This document shows, piece after piece, positions 17,945-27,062 of a stretch of DNA of 64,000 bases. The translations under genes and the position numbers were made by a program. The notes beneath the pieces are model-generated. The model was not told the origin of the DNA. It did not search any database and saw only the letters and a list, made by a program, of their open reading frames with translations. The DNA is from Sideroxydans sp. (GTDB lineage Bacteria; Pseudomonadota; Gammaproteobacteria; Burkholderiales; Gallionellaceae): positions 113,469 through 177,468 of the forward strand of contig DAIDAG010000080.1 of the NCBI GenBank assembly GCA_027310725.1. Reading direction: 5' to 3'. Each line of letters starts with the position of its first letter. Positions within the stretch are counted from its first letter, which is position 1.

Positions 17945-17974
17945 ATTCTAGCACTCGCGCGGTATGAGTGCCAG
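17945..17974 (-). promoter_or_regulatory. rpoH promoter overlapped by a CIRCE-like (HrcA) operator
   Basis: At 17948-17974 the sequence reads CTAGCACTC, nine bases, GAGTGCCAG. It matches the CIRCE consensus TTAGCACTC-N9-GAGTGCTAA at 15 of 18 positions with the exact nine-base spacer. On the minus strand CTGGCA (17969-17974), an 18-base spacer and TAGAAT (17945-17950) form a sigma70-like promoter, so the operator covers the promoter core. The start codon is at 17922. Confidence 0.75.
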
Positions 17975-18046
17975 ACGTTAAAAAGGTTCGAAAACCTCAG
18001 CAAACGCGGTGCGCTGGCTGGCTGTCAGGGCCCAGTTCCGGCATGG

Positions 18047-18052
18047 TAGAAT
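18047..18052 (+). promoter_or_regulatory. Possible -10 box for glyA
   Basis: TAGAAT at 18047-18052 lies 40 bases before the glyA ATG. A weak -35 (CTGTCA, 18022-18027) sits 19 bases upstream. The spacing is not ideal, so this is tentative. Confidence 0.3.
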
Positions 18053-18091
18053 CCGCGCCTTCCTAATTTCTAACCTTTACGGAAAATAGCC

Positions 18092-19336
18092 ATGTTCTCC
18101 AGCAAAAACACCATCGCCGCGACTGACCCCGAACTTTGGGCTGCGATCCAGAACGAAAACCGCCGTCAGGAGGATCACATCGAGCTGATCGCCTCGGAAA
18201 ACTACACCAGCCCGGCGGTGATGGAGGCACAGGGCAGCCAGCTGACCAATAAGTACGCTGAAGGTTATCCCGGCAAGCGTTATTACGGCGGATGCGAGTT
18301 TGTAGATGTGGCCGAGCAACTGGCCATTGATCGCGCCAAGGCGCTGTTCGGTGCGGAATATGCCAACGTGCAACCGCATTCCGGCTCGCAAGCCAACCAG
18401 GGGGTTTACGTTTCCGTACTCAAGCCCGGCGATACCATCCTGGGCATGAGCCTGGCGCACGGAGGTCACCTGACCCATGGCGCCTCGGTGAACATCAGCG
18501 GCAAACTTTATAACGCCGTTCAGTACGGCTTGAACGACAAGGAAGAGATCGACTACGACCAGGTACAGCAGCTGGCCAATGAACACAAGCCGAAGATGAT
18601 CGTGGCGGGTGCGTCCGCTTACTCGCTGGTCATCGACTGGAAGCGTTTCCGTGCTATCGCCGACAGCGTCGGTGCCTACCTGTTCGTGGACATGGCGCAC
18701 TATGCCGGTCTGGTCGCGGCGGGCTATTACCCCAGCCCGGTCGGCATCGCCGACTTCGTGACGACAACCACGCACAAAACACTGCGCGGACCGCGGGGAG
18801 GCCTGATCCTGGCCAAGGCTGAACATGAAAAAGCGCTCAATTCCGCGATCTTCCCGCAACTGCAAGGCGGCCCGCTGATGCACGTCATTGCGGCCAAGGC
18901 GGTGGCGTTCAAGGAAGCGGCGAGCAAGGAGTTCAAGGTATACCAGAAGCAGGTCATCGACAACGCCCGCGTGATGGCGAAAGTGCTGACCGAGCGCGGT
19001 GTACGCATCGTGTCGGGCCGTACCGACAGTCATGTGTTCCTGGTTGACCTGCGTGCCAAGAAGCTGACTGGCAAAGATGCGGAAGCCGCTTTGGGCAAGG
19101 CTCACATCACCGTGAACAAGAACGCTATCCCTAATGATCCGGAGAAGCCATTCGTCACTTCCGGTATCCGTATCGGTTCACCTGCGATGACGACGCGCGG
19201 TTTCGGGGAGCTGGAAGCCGAAAAGCTGGCTCACCTCATCGCCGACGTGCTGGATGCGCCGAACGACGATGCGGTGATCGCACGTGTCGTGGGTGAAGTG
19301 AAGAAGCTGACGATGCAGTTTCCGGTGTATGGCTAA
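18092..19336 (+). CDS. glyA: GlyA, serine hydroxymethyltransferase
   Basis: A 414-residue PLP enzyme that interconverts serine and glycine with tetrahydrofolate. Motifs include [32 protein letters not shown], and the PLP-lysine segment [14 protein letters not shown] near residue 230. Length and start ([16 protein letters not shown]) are typical. It heads a run that continues with nrdR and the riboflavin genes, although a palindrome separates it from nrdR. Confidence 0.97.
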   Translation: MFSSKNTIAATDPELWAAIQNENRRQEDHIELIASENYTSPAVMEAQGSQLTNKYAEGYPGKRYYGGCEFVDVAEQLAIDRAKALFGAEYANVQPHSGSQANQGVYVSVLKPGDTILGMSLAHGGHLTHGASVNISGKLYNAVQYGLNDKEEIDYDQVQQLANEHKPKMIVAGASAYSLVIDWKRFRAIADSVGAYLFVDMAHYAGLVAAGYYPSPVGIADFVTTTTHKTLRGPRGGLILAKAEHEKALNSAIFPQLQGGPLMHVIAAKAVAFKEAASKEFKVYQKQVIDNARVMAKVLTERGVRIVSGRTDSHVFLVDLRAKKLTGKDAEAALGKAHITVNKNAIPNDPEKPFVTSGIRIGSPAMTTRGFGELEAEKLAHLIADVLDAPNDDAVIARVVGEVKKLTMQFPVYG

Positions 19337-19338
19337 GC

Positions 19339-19414
19339 AGGATACAGGAGACGGAATACAGGATTCGGGGGAAGCTGCCCGTACCTGTATCCCTAATCCC
19401 GTATCCCGTATCCT
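19339..19414. repeat. Dispersed palindrome, GGATAC/GGATTC family, copy 1
   Basis: The left arm (19339-19371, beginning AGGATACAGGAGACGG) is imperfectly complementary to the right arm (19378-19414, ending CGTATCCCGTATCCT). It fills the whole gap between glyA and nrdR and touches the nrdR start codon. A related element is at 63325-63387. Confidence 0.6.
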
Positions 19415-19891
19415 ATGAAATGTCCCTTCTGCAAGCATCCCGGCACCCAGGTCGTTGACACTCGCGAGAACGAGGAGGGCGACAGCATTCGTCGGCGCAG
19501 GCGGTGCGTGTCCTGCGACAAGCGTTTTACGACTTACGAAGTAGTCGAATTGCGCATGCCGCAGGTGGTCAAGCAGAACGGCATGCGCAGCGAGTTCGAT
19601 GAAGAAAAGTTGCGCACCAGCTTTACCCGGGCGCTGCACAAACGCCCGGTTCCCACCGAAATGGTCGATGCCGCCATCGATAATGTCACGCAAAAAGTAT
19701 TTGCGATCGGCGAACGCGAGATCGGTTCGCGCCAGATAGGCGAGATGGTGATGAAAGAGCTGCTCAAGCTCGACAAGGTCGCCTATATCCGTTTTGCCTC
19801 CGTATACAAGAGTTTTCAGGACGTGGGCGACTTTTCGGACGCGATCGATGCGGTCAAGAACACCCGGCGCCGCCAGAACGACAAAAAATGA
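19415..19891 (+). CDS. nrdR: NrdR, ribonucleotide reductase transcriptional repressor
   Basis: A 158-residue regulator. The zinc ribbon CPFC...CVSCDKRF occupies residues 3-37, followed by an ATP-cone domain ([20 protein letters not shown]). NrdR senses ATP/dATP and represses nrd genes. No Shine-Dalgarno sequence is seen because the upstream palindrome runs up to the ATG. The gene overlaps ribD by four bases (ATGA). Confidence 0.95.
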   Translation: MKCPFCKHPGTQVVDTRENEEGDSIRRRRRCVSCDKRFTTYEVVELRMPQVVKQNGMRSEFDEEKLRTSFTRALHKRPVPTEMVDAAIDNVTQKVFAIGEREIGSRQIGEMVMKELLKLDKVAYIRFASVYKSFQDVGDFSDAIDAVKNTRRRQNDKK

Positions 19892-20979
19892 ATCCTGCCG
19901 ACAGTCAGTGGATGGCTCAGGCGCTGCATCTTGCAGAGCGGGGGTTGTGGACGACGAGTCCGAATCCGCGCGTCGGTTGCGTGTTGGTACGCGACGGCAG
20001 GCTCATCGCAGAAGGTTGGCACATGCGTGCCGGTGAGCCGCATGCGGAAGTACATGCTTTGCGTGCGGCCGGTGAGGCGGCGCGCGGCGCAACCGCTTAT
20101 GTCACGCTGGAACCGTGCAGCCACCATGGGCGCACGCCTCCCTGCGCCGATGCACTAATCGCGGCGGGAGTACGGCGTGTGGTGGTGGCGGCGCAAGACC
20201 CGAATCCTCTTGTGGCGGGGCAAGGTGTCGCCCGTTTGCGTGCGGCAGGTATCGATGTTGAATGCGGTTTGATGGAAGCTGCCGCGCGCGAACTGAACAT
20301 CGGCTTCTTTTCGCGCATGACGCGCGGCACGCCCTGGGTGCGCAGCAAGATCGCCGCAAGCCTGGACGGCCGGACCGCGCTGGCGAACGGCACCAGCAAA
20401 TGGATCACCGGGGAAGAGGCACGGCGTGATGTGCAACACTGGCGTGCACGTTCCTGCTCTGTGCTCACCGGCATCGGCACGGTACTGGCAGATGACCCCC
20501 GGCTTGATGTGAGGGATATTTCAACAGAAAGGCAACCGTTGCGTGTGGTGCTGGATAGCCGGTTGCGCATTCCGCCCAAAGCCCGGATCCTGCAGCGCCA
20601 GGCGACACTCATCTATACCGCCTGTTCGGATGCAAACAAGCATCGGGCCTTGATGACCGGTGGCGCGGAAATAAAATTATTGGCAACTGCGGACGGCAAG
20701 ATCGATGTGCCCGGTGTGCTGCGAGATCTCGGGAAACGCGGCATCAATGAGGTGCTCGTGGAAGCGGGGCGCACATTGAACGGGTCGCTGCTGAAGGCAG
20801 GGCTGGTGGATGAATTGGTGCTGTATCTTGCCCCCCGATTGTTGGGCGATGCCGCGCGGGGCCTGGCGGATATGGGCGAACTGACGCAGTTGCGCCAAGG
20901 CGTCGCAATGCAATGGAACGATGTGCGGCAAGTGGGCGGCGATCTGCGCATTGTCGCAAGAATATCAAAGGAGAATTGA
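19888..20979 (+). CDS. ribD: RibD, bifunctional riboflavin deaminase-reductase
   Basis: A 363-residue two-domain enzyme. The N-terminal zinc deaminase has PHAEVHAL and the zinc-cysteine motif [12 protein letters not shown] (residues about 50-85). The C-terminal NADPH reductase (about 150-360) carries [13 protein letters not shown] and the [11 protein letters not shown] segment. It carries out the second and third pathway steps. It lies directly upstream of ribE. Confidence 0.95.
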   Translation: MNPADSQWMAQALHLAERGLWTTSPNPRVGCVLVRDGRLIAEGWHMRAGEPHAEVHALRAAGEAARGATAYVTLEPCSHHGRTPPCADALIAAGVRRVVVAAQDPNPLVAGQGVARLRAAGIDVECGLMEAAARELNIGFFSRMTRGTPWVRSKIAASLDGRTALANGTSKWITGEEARRDVQHWRARSCSVLTGIGTVLADDPRLDVRDISTERQPLRVVLDSRLRIPPKARILQRQATLIYTACSDANKHRALMTGGAEIKLLATADGKIDVPGVLRDLGKRGINEVLVEAGRTLNGSLLKAGLVDELVLYLAPRLLGDAARGLADMGELTQLRQGVAMQWNDVRQVGGDLRIVARISKEN

Positions 20980-20981
20980 TC

Positions 20982-21578
20982 ATGTTCAGCGGAATCGTGG
21001 CCGATGTTGGTCTCATCAAATTGGCGCAGGACAGGGATGGCGGTTTGCGTCTGACAGTGGCGACCGAAATGCTCGGCATGGACGACGTACAGCTCGGCGA
21101 CAGCATCGCAGTGAACGGCGTCTGCCTCACCGTGGTGAAGATAGCCGGCAGCGATTTCACGGTGGATGTGTCGCGCGAGACTTTGAATTGCACAACCGGA
21201 CTGGAGTTGCTGGGAGGCCATGTCAACCTGGAAAAGGCATTGCATTTGTCCGACCGCCTGGGCGGGCATCTGGTCAGCGGGCATGTGGACGGTGTGGGCG
21301 TAGTGGTCGCATTCAACGATATCGGCGAGAGCTGGAGGCTGATCGTGCGCGCACCGCAACCTTTGGCAAAGTATATCGCGGTGAAAGGTTCCATCACCAT
21401 CAACGGCGTCAGCCTGACGGTCAACCAGGTGTCGGGAGCGGAATTCGAGGTGAATCTGATTCCGCATACGCTGGATGTGACGACATTGAACGAGCTGAAG
21501 GTCGGGGCACAAGTCAATCTGGAGATCGACCTGATCGCGCGCTACGTCGAACGCATGATGACCGCGGACGCCGGGTGA
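20982..21578 (+). CDS. ribE: Riboflavin synthase alpha subunit
   Basis: A 198-residue trimeric enzyme that dismutates two lumazines to riboflavin. It contains the two internally related barrels: MFSGIVADVG with VNGVCLTVVK, then LVSGHVDGVG with INGVSLTVNQV. The start at 20982 is fixed by AAAGGAG and the invariant MFSGIV N-terminus; the frame extends upstream without meaning. It sits 2 bases after ribD. Some nomenclatures call it ribC. Confidence 0.95.
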   Translation: MFSGIVADVGLIKLAQDRDGGLRLTVATEMLGMDDVQLGDSIAVNGVCLTVVKIAGSDFTVDVSRETLNCTTGLELLGGHVNLEKALHLSDRLGGHLVSGHVDGVGVVVAFNDIGESWRLIVRAPQPLAKYIAVKGSITINGVSLTVNQVSGAEFEVNLIPHTLDVTTLNELKVGAQVNLEIDLIARYVERMMTADAG

Positions 21579-21579
21579 T

Positions 21580-22128
21580 TCATGCCATGAACGGAATGAA
21601 GCGCTTGGTGCGTTTCATGTATTCCCGGTATTGCGCGCCAAAATAGCGGATGTTCTCGATCTCTTCCACTAGCGAGGTGATGACGAGGAAAATGCAGGCG
21701 AACAGCGCAATGCCGCCGCTCAGCCAGGACATGCGCTTGAAGAACAGGCCCCAGTCCAGAAAGATCAGCGAGCTGTACATCGGGTGGCGGATATAACGGT
21801 ATATCCCGTGGGTGACGAGTACGGAAGTTTTCTCGAACACCATCAGCGCCCCGTCATTGCGACTGTCGTCCCGCTCGCCGAGCAGGCGAAGTATCCCGTA
21901 GCCAAGGATGATCACGATCAGCGAAATGGCCATCAATATTCCGCTGATCGTCTGGTCGAACGAAACGGGCACGATATACCAGCCGTCGATGTTCATCACG
22001 ATAAGAAGCAACATCAGTTCCCACGCGAAGAAACGATAGAAGCCGTGCGACCTGGGAAGGCGCAGCGAAGCTCTCGAAACATAAGCCAAAGCCATGGTGG
22101 CGAGCGTAAAAACGATACCTTCCAGCAA
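21580..22128 (-). CDS. ICMT/PEMT-like membrane methyltransferase
   Basis: About 182 residues with four or five spans. The signature GIYRYIRHPMYSSL and the C-terminal EIENIRYFGAQYREYMKRTKRFIPF match the isoprenylcysteine carboxyl methyltransferase-like family, which uses S-adenosylmethionine at the membrane. The substrate is unknown. A TTG at 22126-22128 is preferred as start because AGGAG lies 7 bases ahead; the frame is open to 22221 with weaker alternatives. The gene is antisense to, and splits, the otherwise plus-strand riboflavin run. Confidence 0.75.
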   Translation of the reverse strand: MLEGIVFTLATMALAYVSRASLRLPRSHGFYRFFAWELMLLLIVMNIDGWYIVPVSFDQTISGILMAISLIVIILGYGILRLLGERDDSRNDGALMVFEKTSVLVTHGIYRYIRHPMYSSLIFLDWGLFFKRMSWLSGGIALFACIFLVITSLVEEIENIRYFGAQYREYMKRTKRFIPFMA

Positions 22129-22520
22129 CTTCAATCTCCTGAAAAATGAATGCACACACCGTTTTGCGGGCATTCCGATTCCCGGTACGCCATTCTCGCC
22201 GGACTTTGAACCAGACCGCATCCAGGGCAGCGGCGGTTCAGGGCGTTTCCCGCGGCGTGCTTTCTATGCGGTCGGTTGTCGCCGGCCGCATCAGAGCGGC
22301 TGTCATCAATTCGAAGGCGAAGGCCCGGTCCGCGTTCTGCTGCATGGAAAAGGTGACGAAGGCGATGACCGAATTATAGGGGTATCGCGGCGCGGTGTGA
22401 ACGCGAATGCTGCCCGCAGGCAATGTGGCGGCACTCTGACGGAGGCGGCGAGGAATATTGCCGATGGTGTTAAAATCCGTGTCCCGCGATTTTGCGATAC
22501 CCCTAACTGAGCCGCACACA
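22129..22520. other. 392-base gap before ribB; no gene supported
   Basis: Both strands have open frames here. One minus-strand frame could run from 22531 to 22238 (97 residues), but there is no ribosome-binding site and no family resemblance, and part of it is antisense to ribB. An FMN riboswitch was looked for and its conserved core was not found. I see no convincing promoter with both boxes. Confidence 0.4.
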
Positions 22521-23621
22521 ATGACTGACATCGCACCGATAACCGAAATCATCGACGAGATACGCGCCGGGCGTATGGTCGTGCTGGTGGACGAGGAAGA
22601 CCGCGAGAACGAGGGCGATCTGCTGTTCGCTGCCGAATTCGTCACGCCCGAAGCCATCAACTTCATGATCCGCCATGCGCGCGGCCTGGTCTGCCTGACG
22701 CTGACCGAGGAACGCTGCCGCCAGCTCGGCATTTCGCACATGGCGCGCGAGAACAAGAGCCCGCTGGGCACCAATTTCACCGTTTCCATCGAGGCGGCGG
22801 AAGGCGTGACCACCGGCATCTCCGCGTCCGACCGCGCCACGACCATCCGGGCGGCGGTGAAGAAGGACGCCAAGCCTGCCGACATCGTCCAGCCCGGCCA
22901 TATCTTTCCCATCATGGCGCGTCCGGGCGGTGTGCTGGTGCGTGCCGGACATACCGAAGCGGGGTGCGACCTGGCACAGATGGCCGGCGTGATGCCGGCA
23001 GCGGTGATCTGCGAGATCATCAAGGAAGACGGCGAGATGGCCCGCCTGCCGGACCTGATCCCGTTCGCCAAGGAGCACGGCCTGAAGATAGGCACCATCG
23101 CGGACCTGATCGAGTATCGCATCCACAACGAAACTCTGGTCGAGCGCGTCGCACGACGCACGGTGCAAACCGCCTACGGCGAATTCGAGCTGGTGACCTA
23201 TACCGACAAGACCACCCAGCGTACCCATCTGGCGCTGGTGAAGGGCAACATACAACCGCAGATCGAGACGGTGGTGCGCGTGCATGAACCCTTGTCCGCG
23301 CTGGATTTCATGGAACAAGTCAGCCTGCCGAACACGACCAGCGTGCATGATGCCCTGAAGAAGATCAGCGAATCCGAGGCGGGCGTGCTGGTGATGATGC
23401 ATCACACCGAGACATCGGCGAACCTCCTGGCCCGGGCCGCGGCCAAACCGGAACCCGATCACGCGCGGTGGGATCCTCGCAGTTATGGCATCGGCGCGCA
23501 GATATTGCGCGATCTCAACGTCGGCAAGATGTGCCTGATCGCCACCCCGCGCAAATTGCCCAGCATGACCGGCTTCGGCCTGGAAGTGGTGCGTTACTGT
23601 CAATGCAAGGATACAAAATGA
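22521..23621 (+). CDS. ribB: RibBX-type DHBP synthase with degenerate GTP cyclohydrolase II-like domain
   Basis: A 366-residue protein. The N-terminal domain (about residues 1-205) is 3,4-dihydroxy-2-butanone-4-phosphate synthase with [20 protein letters not shown] and [16 protein letters not shown] segments. The C-terminal domain (about 210-366) aligns in position with RibA but lacks the zinc cysteines and the catalytic RQEGRGIGL-type motif. The family variant with an inactive RibA-like part is called RibBX. A separate ribA would then be needed elsewhere. The start at 22521 matches the family N-terminus. It overlaps ribH by four bases. Confidence 0.88.
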   Translation: MTDIAPITEIIDEIRAGRMVVLVDEEDRENEGDLLFAAEFVTPEAINFMIRHARGLVCLTLTEERCRQLGISHMARENKSPLGTNFTVSIEAAEGVTTGISASDRATTIRAAVKKDAKPADIVQPGHIFPIMARPGGVLVRAGHTEAGCDLAQMAGVMPAAVICEIIKEDGEMARLPDLIPFAKEHGLKIGTIADLIEYRIHNETLVERVARRTVQTAYGEFELVTYTDKTTQRTHLALVKGNIQPQIETVVRVHEPLSALDFMEQVSLPNTTSVHDALKKISESEAGVLVMMHHTETSANLLARAAAKPEPDHARWDPRSYGIGAQILRDLNVGKMCLIATPRKLPSMTGFGLEVVRYCQCKDTK

Positions 23622-24070
23622 AAGAGATCGAACAGAACCTGAACGGCAAGGGCCTGCGCATCGGCATCGTGCAGAGCCGTTTCAACGAAGTCGTGTGCGA
23701 AGGGCTGCTGGCTGCATGCCGCCAGCAACTGGTACTCAGCGGCGTCAGCGAGAACGACATCACGCTGGCCACCGTGCCGGGCGCGCTGGAGATCCCGCTG
23801 GTGCTGCAGGCCATGGCACAGAGCAAGAAGTTCGACGCGCTGATTGCATTGGGTGCAGTGATACGGGGCGACACTTATCATTTCGAAGTCGTTTCCAACG
23901 AGTCTGCGCGGGGTGTGGGCGAAGTGCAATTGCACAGCGGTGTGCCGGTCGCCAATGCCATCCTGACCACCGATACCGACGAACAGGCTGAAGTGCGCAT
24001 CAACGTGAAGGGTGCGGAGGCGGCACTGGTTGCCATCGAGATGGTGCACCTGCTGAAAGCGCTCGCATGA
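23618..24070 (+). CDS. ribH: RibH, lumazine synthase
   Basis: A 150-residue enzyme that condenses DHBP with the pyrimidine intermediate to give lumazine, the substrate of the riboflavin synthase encoded upstream. Motifs are [31 protein letters not shown], and the catalytic histidine region. The start ATG overlaps the ribB stop (ATGA), and the stop overlaps the nusB start in the same way. Confidence 0.96.
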   Translation: MKEIEQNLNGKGLRIGIVQSRFNEVVCEGLLAACRQQLVLSGVSENDITLATVPGALEIPLVLQAMAQSKKFDALIALGAVIRGDTYHFEVVSNESARGVGEVQLHSGVPVANAILTTDTDEQAEVRINVKGAEAALVAIEMVHLLKALA

Positions 24071-24519
24071 GCGACGCCAAACAGCACAACCCCGCCAAGA
24101 GCCTGCGCCATCGTGCGCGCGAACTGGCGATGCAGGGAGTCTACGAATGGCGGCTTTCCGGCAAGAATCCGGCACTGATCGAGAAAGGCACGCTGGCCGA
24201 GAAGAGCCTGGGGCGTTACGACATGGAATTCTTCGGGCAATTGCTGAAAGGCGCGGTCGCCGAGAGCGAGGCATTGTCCGCACAGATCGCGCCGCATCTT
24301 GATCGTGCAGTGAATGAATTGAGCCCGGTCGAATTTTCTGTATTGCTCCTCGGAGCATACGAATTGACCCACCATCCCGAAGTGCCCTATCGCGTCGTCA
24401 TCAACGAGGCGGTGGAACTGGCCAAGACTTTCGGCGGCAGCGACGGACATAAATTCGTCAACGGCGTGCTGGACAAGCTGGCGGCGCAAGTGCGCGCGAC
24501 GGAAGTAAAGGCGAAATAG
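24067..24519 (+). CDS. nusB: NusB, transcription antitermination factor
   Basis: A 150-residue all-helical RNA-binding protein that, with NusE, supports antitermination on rRNA operons. Segments [18 protein letters not shown] and [29 protein letters not shown] are the family hallmarks. It is coupled to ribH by a four-base overlap, the usual bacterial arrangement. Confidence 0.96.
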   Translation: MSDAKQHNPAKSLRHRARELAMQGVYEWRLSGKNPALIEKGTLAEKSLGRYDMEFFGQLLKGAVAESEALSAQIAPHLDRAVNELSPVEFSVLLLGAYELTHHPEVPYRVVINEAVELAKTFGGSDGHKFVNGVLDKLAAQVRATEVKAK

Positions 24520-24532
24520 TTTTCAACTTTTT

Positions 24533-24620
24533 GCCACAGAGACCGCGGAGTACACAGAGAGATCGCCGCAGCACCACCGATACACACAACTCTCTCTGTG
24601 ACCTCTGTGTACTCTGTGGC
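24533..24620. repeat. Dispersed palindrome, CCACAGAG family, copy 2
   Basis: A 30-base left arm (24533-24562, GCCACAGAGACCGCGG...) is nearly complementary to the right arm (24591-24620, ending GTACTCTGTGGC). It lies inside the nusB-thiL gap, where it would fold into a large hairpin in the operon mRNA. Copy 1 is at 1778-1855. Confidence 0.7.
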
Positions 24621-24639
24621 TGATTCTTCGGGGTTCAGT

Positions 24640-25587
24640 TTGTCTGAATTCGATCTCATCCAGCGCTATTTCACCCGTCCCGCGCCGAACGCGATCCTCG
24701 GCGTGGGCGACGATGCGGCACTGCTCAGCGTCGCTGAGGGCATGGAGCTGGCCGTCTCCACCGATATGCTGGTCAGCGGCACACACTTTTTTCCCGATGC
24801 CGATCCGTTCCTGCTGGGCCACAAGACGCTTGCGGTGAACCTCTCCGATCTGGCGGCGATGGGCGCAGTCCCGCGCTGGGCGACGCTGGCACTGGCATTA
24901 CCGGGTGCGGACGAAAACTGGCTGCGCAGATTCAGCGAGGGCTTCTTCTCCTTGGCGGATGAGTATGGCGTGGACCTCGTCGGCGGCGACACCACACGCG
25001 GCCCCCTGAACTTGAGCGTCACCATCATGGGCGAGGTGACGCGAGGCCGGGCATTGCGCCGCAGCGGTGCCAAAGCCGGTGATGACATCTGGGTGTCCGG
25101 AACATTGGGCAAGGCTGCATTGGGACTGGCACAGCTGCAAGGGCGGACTGCACTGCCTGAAGATGCCCGTCTTTCCTGCCTTGCAGCCTTGCATCAACCC
25201 CGGCCGCGAGTCGCGCTGGGGTTGGCCTTGCGCGGTGTCGCCAACAGCGCCATCGATATTTCCGACGGCTTGCTGGCCGATCTCGGGCATATTCTGGAAT
25301 GCTCGCAGGCCGGTGCAGAGATAGAGTTTGCAGCCATACCGGCAGTTGAAACGCATGGCATTGATGACGCGCTGTTGCGGCATTGTGTCCTGTCCGGCGG
25401 CGACGATTACGAATTGTGTTTTACCGCATCCGCCGCGAGGCGCAGCGAGATCGAAGCGGTCGCGGCAAAACTGCAACTGCCACTCACGCGCATCGGCAGT
25501 ATCAACGCAGGACAAGGTTGTACAGTGCGCGCAGCGGACGGCAGTGTGATGAAAATAGAGGAAAGCGGCTATGACCACTTCGCATGA
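24640..25587 (+). CDS. thiL: ThiL, thiamine-monophosphate kinase
   Basis: A 315-residue kinase making thiamine diphosphate from thiamine monophosphate. Motifs are GVGDDAALL, STDMLVSGTHFF, the GGDTTRG metal site and ISDGLLADL. A TTG at 24640 (LSEFDLIQRYF) is preferred as start because it matches the family N-terminus; an in-frame GTG at 24598 lies inside the palindrome and adds residues unlike the family. It overlaps pgpA by 17 bases. Confidence 0.92.
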   Translation: MSEFDLIQRYFTRPAPNAILGVGDDAALLSVAEGMELAVSTDMLVSGTHFFPDADPFLLGHKTLAVNLSDLAAMGAVPRWATLALALPGADENWLRRFSEGFFSLADEYGVDLVGGDTTRGPLNLSVTIMGEVTRGRALRRSGAKAGDDIWVSGTLGKAALGLAQLQGRTALPEDARLSCLAALHQPRPRVALGLALRGVANSAIDISDGLLADLGHILECSQAGAEIEFAAIPAVETHGIDDALLRHCVLSGGDDYELCFTASAARRSEIEAVAAKLQLPLTRIGSINAGQGCTVRAADGSVMKIEESGYDHFA

Positions 25588-26074
25588 CCAACTGAAATTC
25601 CAGCCGGACTGGCGCTTCCTGTTCAGCCATCCGGCACATTTCCTTTCCTTCGGATTCGGTGCGGGTCTTTCCCCGCGCGCGCCCGGCACGGCGGGCACGC
25701 TGGTCGCCTTTCCCATGTATTGGTATCTTGCGCCGCGCCTGACCGACGCGTTGTTCATCCTGGTGCTGATCTGGGCTTTCGCCTTCGGTGTGTGGGTGTG
25801 CGACAAGACGGGCAAGGCGCTGGGGGTGTCCGATTACGGCGGCATCGTGTGGGATGAGATCGTGGCTTTCGTGCTGGTGCTCTTCTTTACGCCGGAGGGA
25901 TTGGCCTGGCAGTTGCTCGCGTTCCTGTTGTTCCGGTTCTTCGATATCGTCAAACCGCAACCCATCCGTCACTTTGACCAGACCTGGCACGGTGGCCTGG
26001 GTGTGATGTTCGACGACATCCTTGCGGCGGGATACACGCTGCTGTGCCTGGCGGCAATCAAGAGCGTCATATGA
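25571..26074 (+). CDS. pgpA: PgpA, phosphatidylglycerophosphatase A
   Basis: A 167-residue inner-membrane phosphatase that makes phosphatidylglycerol. Family motifs are GFGAGLSPRAPGTAGTL, GGIVWDEIVAF, FFDIVKPQPI, and GVMFDDILAAG near the C-terminus. It overlaps thiL by 17 bases and the nuclease gene by four bases. Confidence 0.95.
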   Translation: MTTSHDQLKFQPDWRFLFSHPAHFLSFGFGAGLSPRAPGTAGTLVAFPMYWYLAPRLTDALFILVLIWAFAFGVWVCDKTGKALGVSDYGGIVWDEIVAFVLVLFFTPEGLAWQLLAFLLFRFFDIVKPQPIRHFDQTWHGGLGVMFDDILAAGYTLLCLAAIKSVI

Positions 26075-26802
26075 GAGTGCTCATCGCGCTGTGGTGTTGC
26101 CTTGCGCTGGGCGCACAGGCCGAGACCTTCAGCGCCAGGGTGATCGTCGTGATGGATGGCGATACTGTGATGGTCCTGCGGGAGGGTGGTGGCGAAGCTG
26201 CCGGGTCCCCACCGGCGTTCCCCTTGCGGGGGCTGCGCGACGGTCAAAAGATAAAGATACGCCTGGCCGATATTGATGCACCCGAAAAGGACCAGCCGTT
26301 CGGCAAGCAGTCGCGCGATTCGCTGTCGGAGATGGTAGGAAGGAAACAAGTGCAGATCGACAGCCGGGCCGTCGATCAATACGGGCGTACCGTCGGCTTC
26401 ATCTCGGTGGACGGGCGCAACGTCAACCAGGAACAGGTCCGGCGCGGCATGGCATGGGAGTACTCGCACTATCATACCGACAAGACTTACATCGGCTTGC
26501 AGAACGAGGCCCAACATGAGCGGCGCGGGCTCTGGTCACGGAACAGCCCGCAGCCGCCCTGGCAGTGGCGCAAGCAGCATCCCTCCCCGGTCAGACCTGT
26601 CCTGCCAGCCCGGCAGGGCAGCGTTTTCCATCAGGCGACTCCCGTGATGTTGTACGACCTGGAATGCGGCAAGAAGCAGCGCTGTTCGCAAATGCGCTCA
26701 TGCGACGAGGCGAACTTCTACTTCATGCGCTGCGGTGTGAAGACCCTGGACGGCAATCACAACGGCATGCCTTGCGAGAGTCTGTGTGCGGAAAATAGAT
26801 AG
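26071..26802 (+). CDS. Secreted thermonuclease-like protein with excalibur tail
   Basis: A 243-residue exported nuclease. The signal peptide (residues 1-17, cleavage after GAQA) is followed by an SNase domain with MDGDTVMV, IRLADIDAPEKDQPFG, DQYGRTVGFI and the RRGMAWEYSHY helix. These contain the expected Asp, Arg and Glu active-site positions. The C-terminus carries CSQMRSCDEA...LDGNHNGMPCESLC, an excalibur-type calcium-binding motif. It probably degrades extracellular or periplasmic nucleic acid in a calcium-dependent way. It is coupled to pgpA by ATGA. Confidence 0.88.
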   Translation: MRVLIALWCCLALGAQAETFSARVIVVMDGDTVMVLREGGGEAAGSPPAFPLRGLRDGQKIKIRLADIDAPEKDQPFGKQSRDSLSEMVGRKQVQIDSRAVDQYGRTVGFISVDGRNVNQEQVRRGMAWEYSHYHTDKTYIGLQNEAQHERRGLWSRNSPQPPWQWRKQHPSPVRPVLPARQGSVFHQATPVMLYDLECGKKQRCSQMRSCDEANFYFMRCGVKTLDGNHNGMPCESLCAENR

Positions 26803-27019
26803 TGGGCGTCCTGATGTGCTGCCGCCGTGGTCGTGCCCGCTGGTAGGATCAACTTTGAGACTGATGCACGTTGACCGGGTTTGTGGCCGGTTGTCCGGTA
26901 TTTTGATCAATAACGGTGGCGATGAACGGCAGAGTATTTGTGGTCGAGTCATCGGATGGTTCGAATTCGGTGCCGACTGAGAGGGTGATGGTGAGGTTAT
27001 TCTGCGGACGCTCGCACAC
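26803..27019 (-). pseudogene. Frameshifted relic of an Ig-like domain protein
   Basis: Read on the minus strand from 27019, one frame encodes residues including LTITLSVGTEFEP, TLPFIATVIDQN and NPVNV, ending at a stop near 26850. After a +1 shift near 26866 the similarity continues as ISLKVDPTSGHDHGG...SGRP up to the nuclease stop. The same succession (LTVTF, ILPFSVVVKDQN, VALTVDV, GGHLHTANRP) occurs in the intact protein at 28183-29520. This is therefore a degraded paralogous fragment without start, signal peptide or enzyme domain. Confidence 0.75.
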
Positions 27020-27040
27020 ACCAGTCTAGGTTTGTGCGAG
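27011..27040. repeat. Hairpin downstream of the His-rich protein gene
   Basis: CTCGCACA (27011-27018) pairs with TGTGCGAG (27033-27040) across a 14-base loop, 22 bases after the stop of the minus-strand gene at 27063. No T-run follows, so terminator function is uncertain. Confidence 0.4.
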
Positions 27041-27062
27041 CCGACCAAAGAGTGATAGGCAA

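Noticed and set aside
22129..22520. FMN riboswitch before ribB
   Set aside because: The conserved RFN core sequences were not found in the region.
22238..23161. Long minus-strand frame over ribB and its upstream gap
   Set aside because: Mostly antisense to ribB; the part outside has no RBS or family match.
24598..24639. GTG start for ThiL
   Set aside because: It lies inside the palindrome and adds residues not seen at the family N-terminus; TTG 24640 fits.
26941..26985. tRNA-like TTCGAAT segment
   Set aside because: No acceptor or anticodon stems; the sequence is explained by the Ig-like relic.
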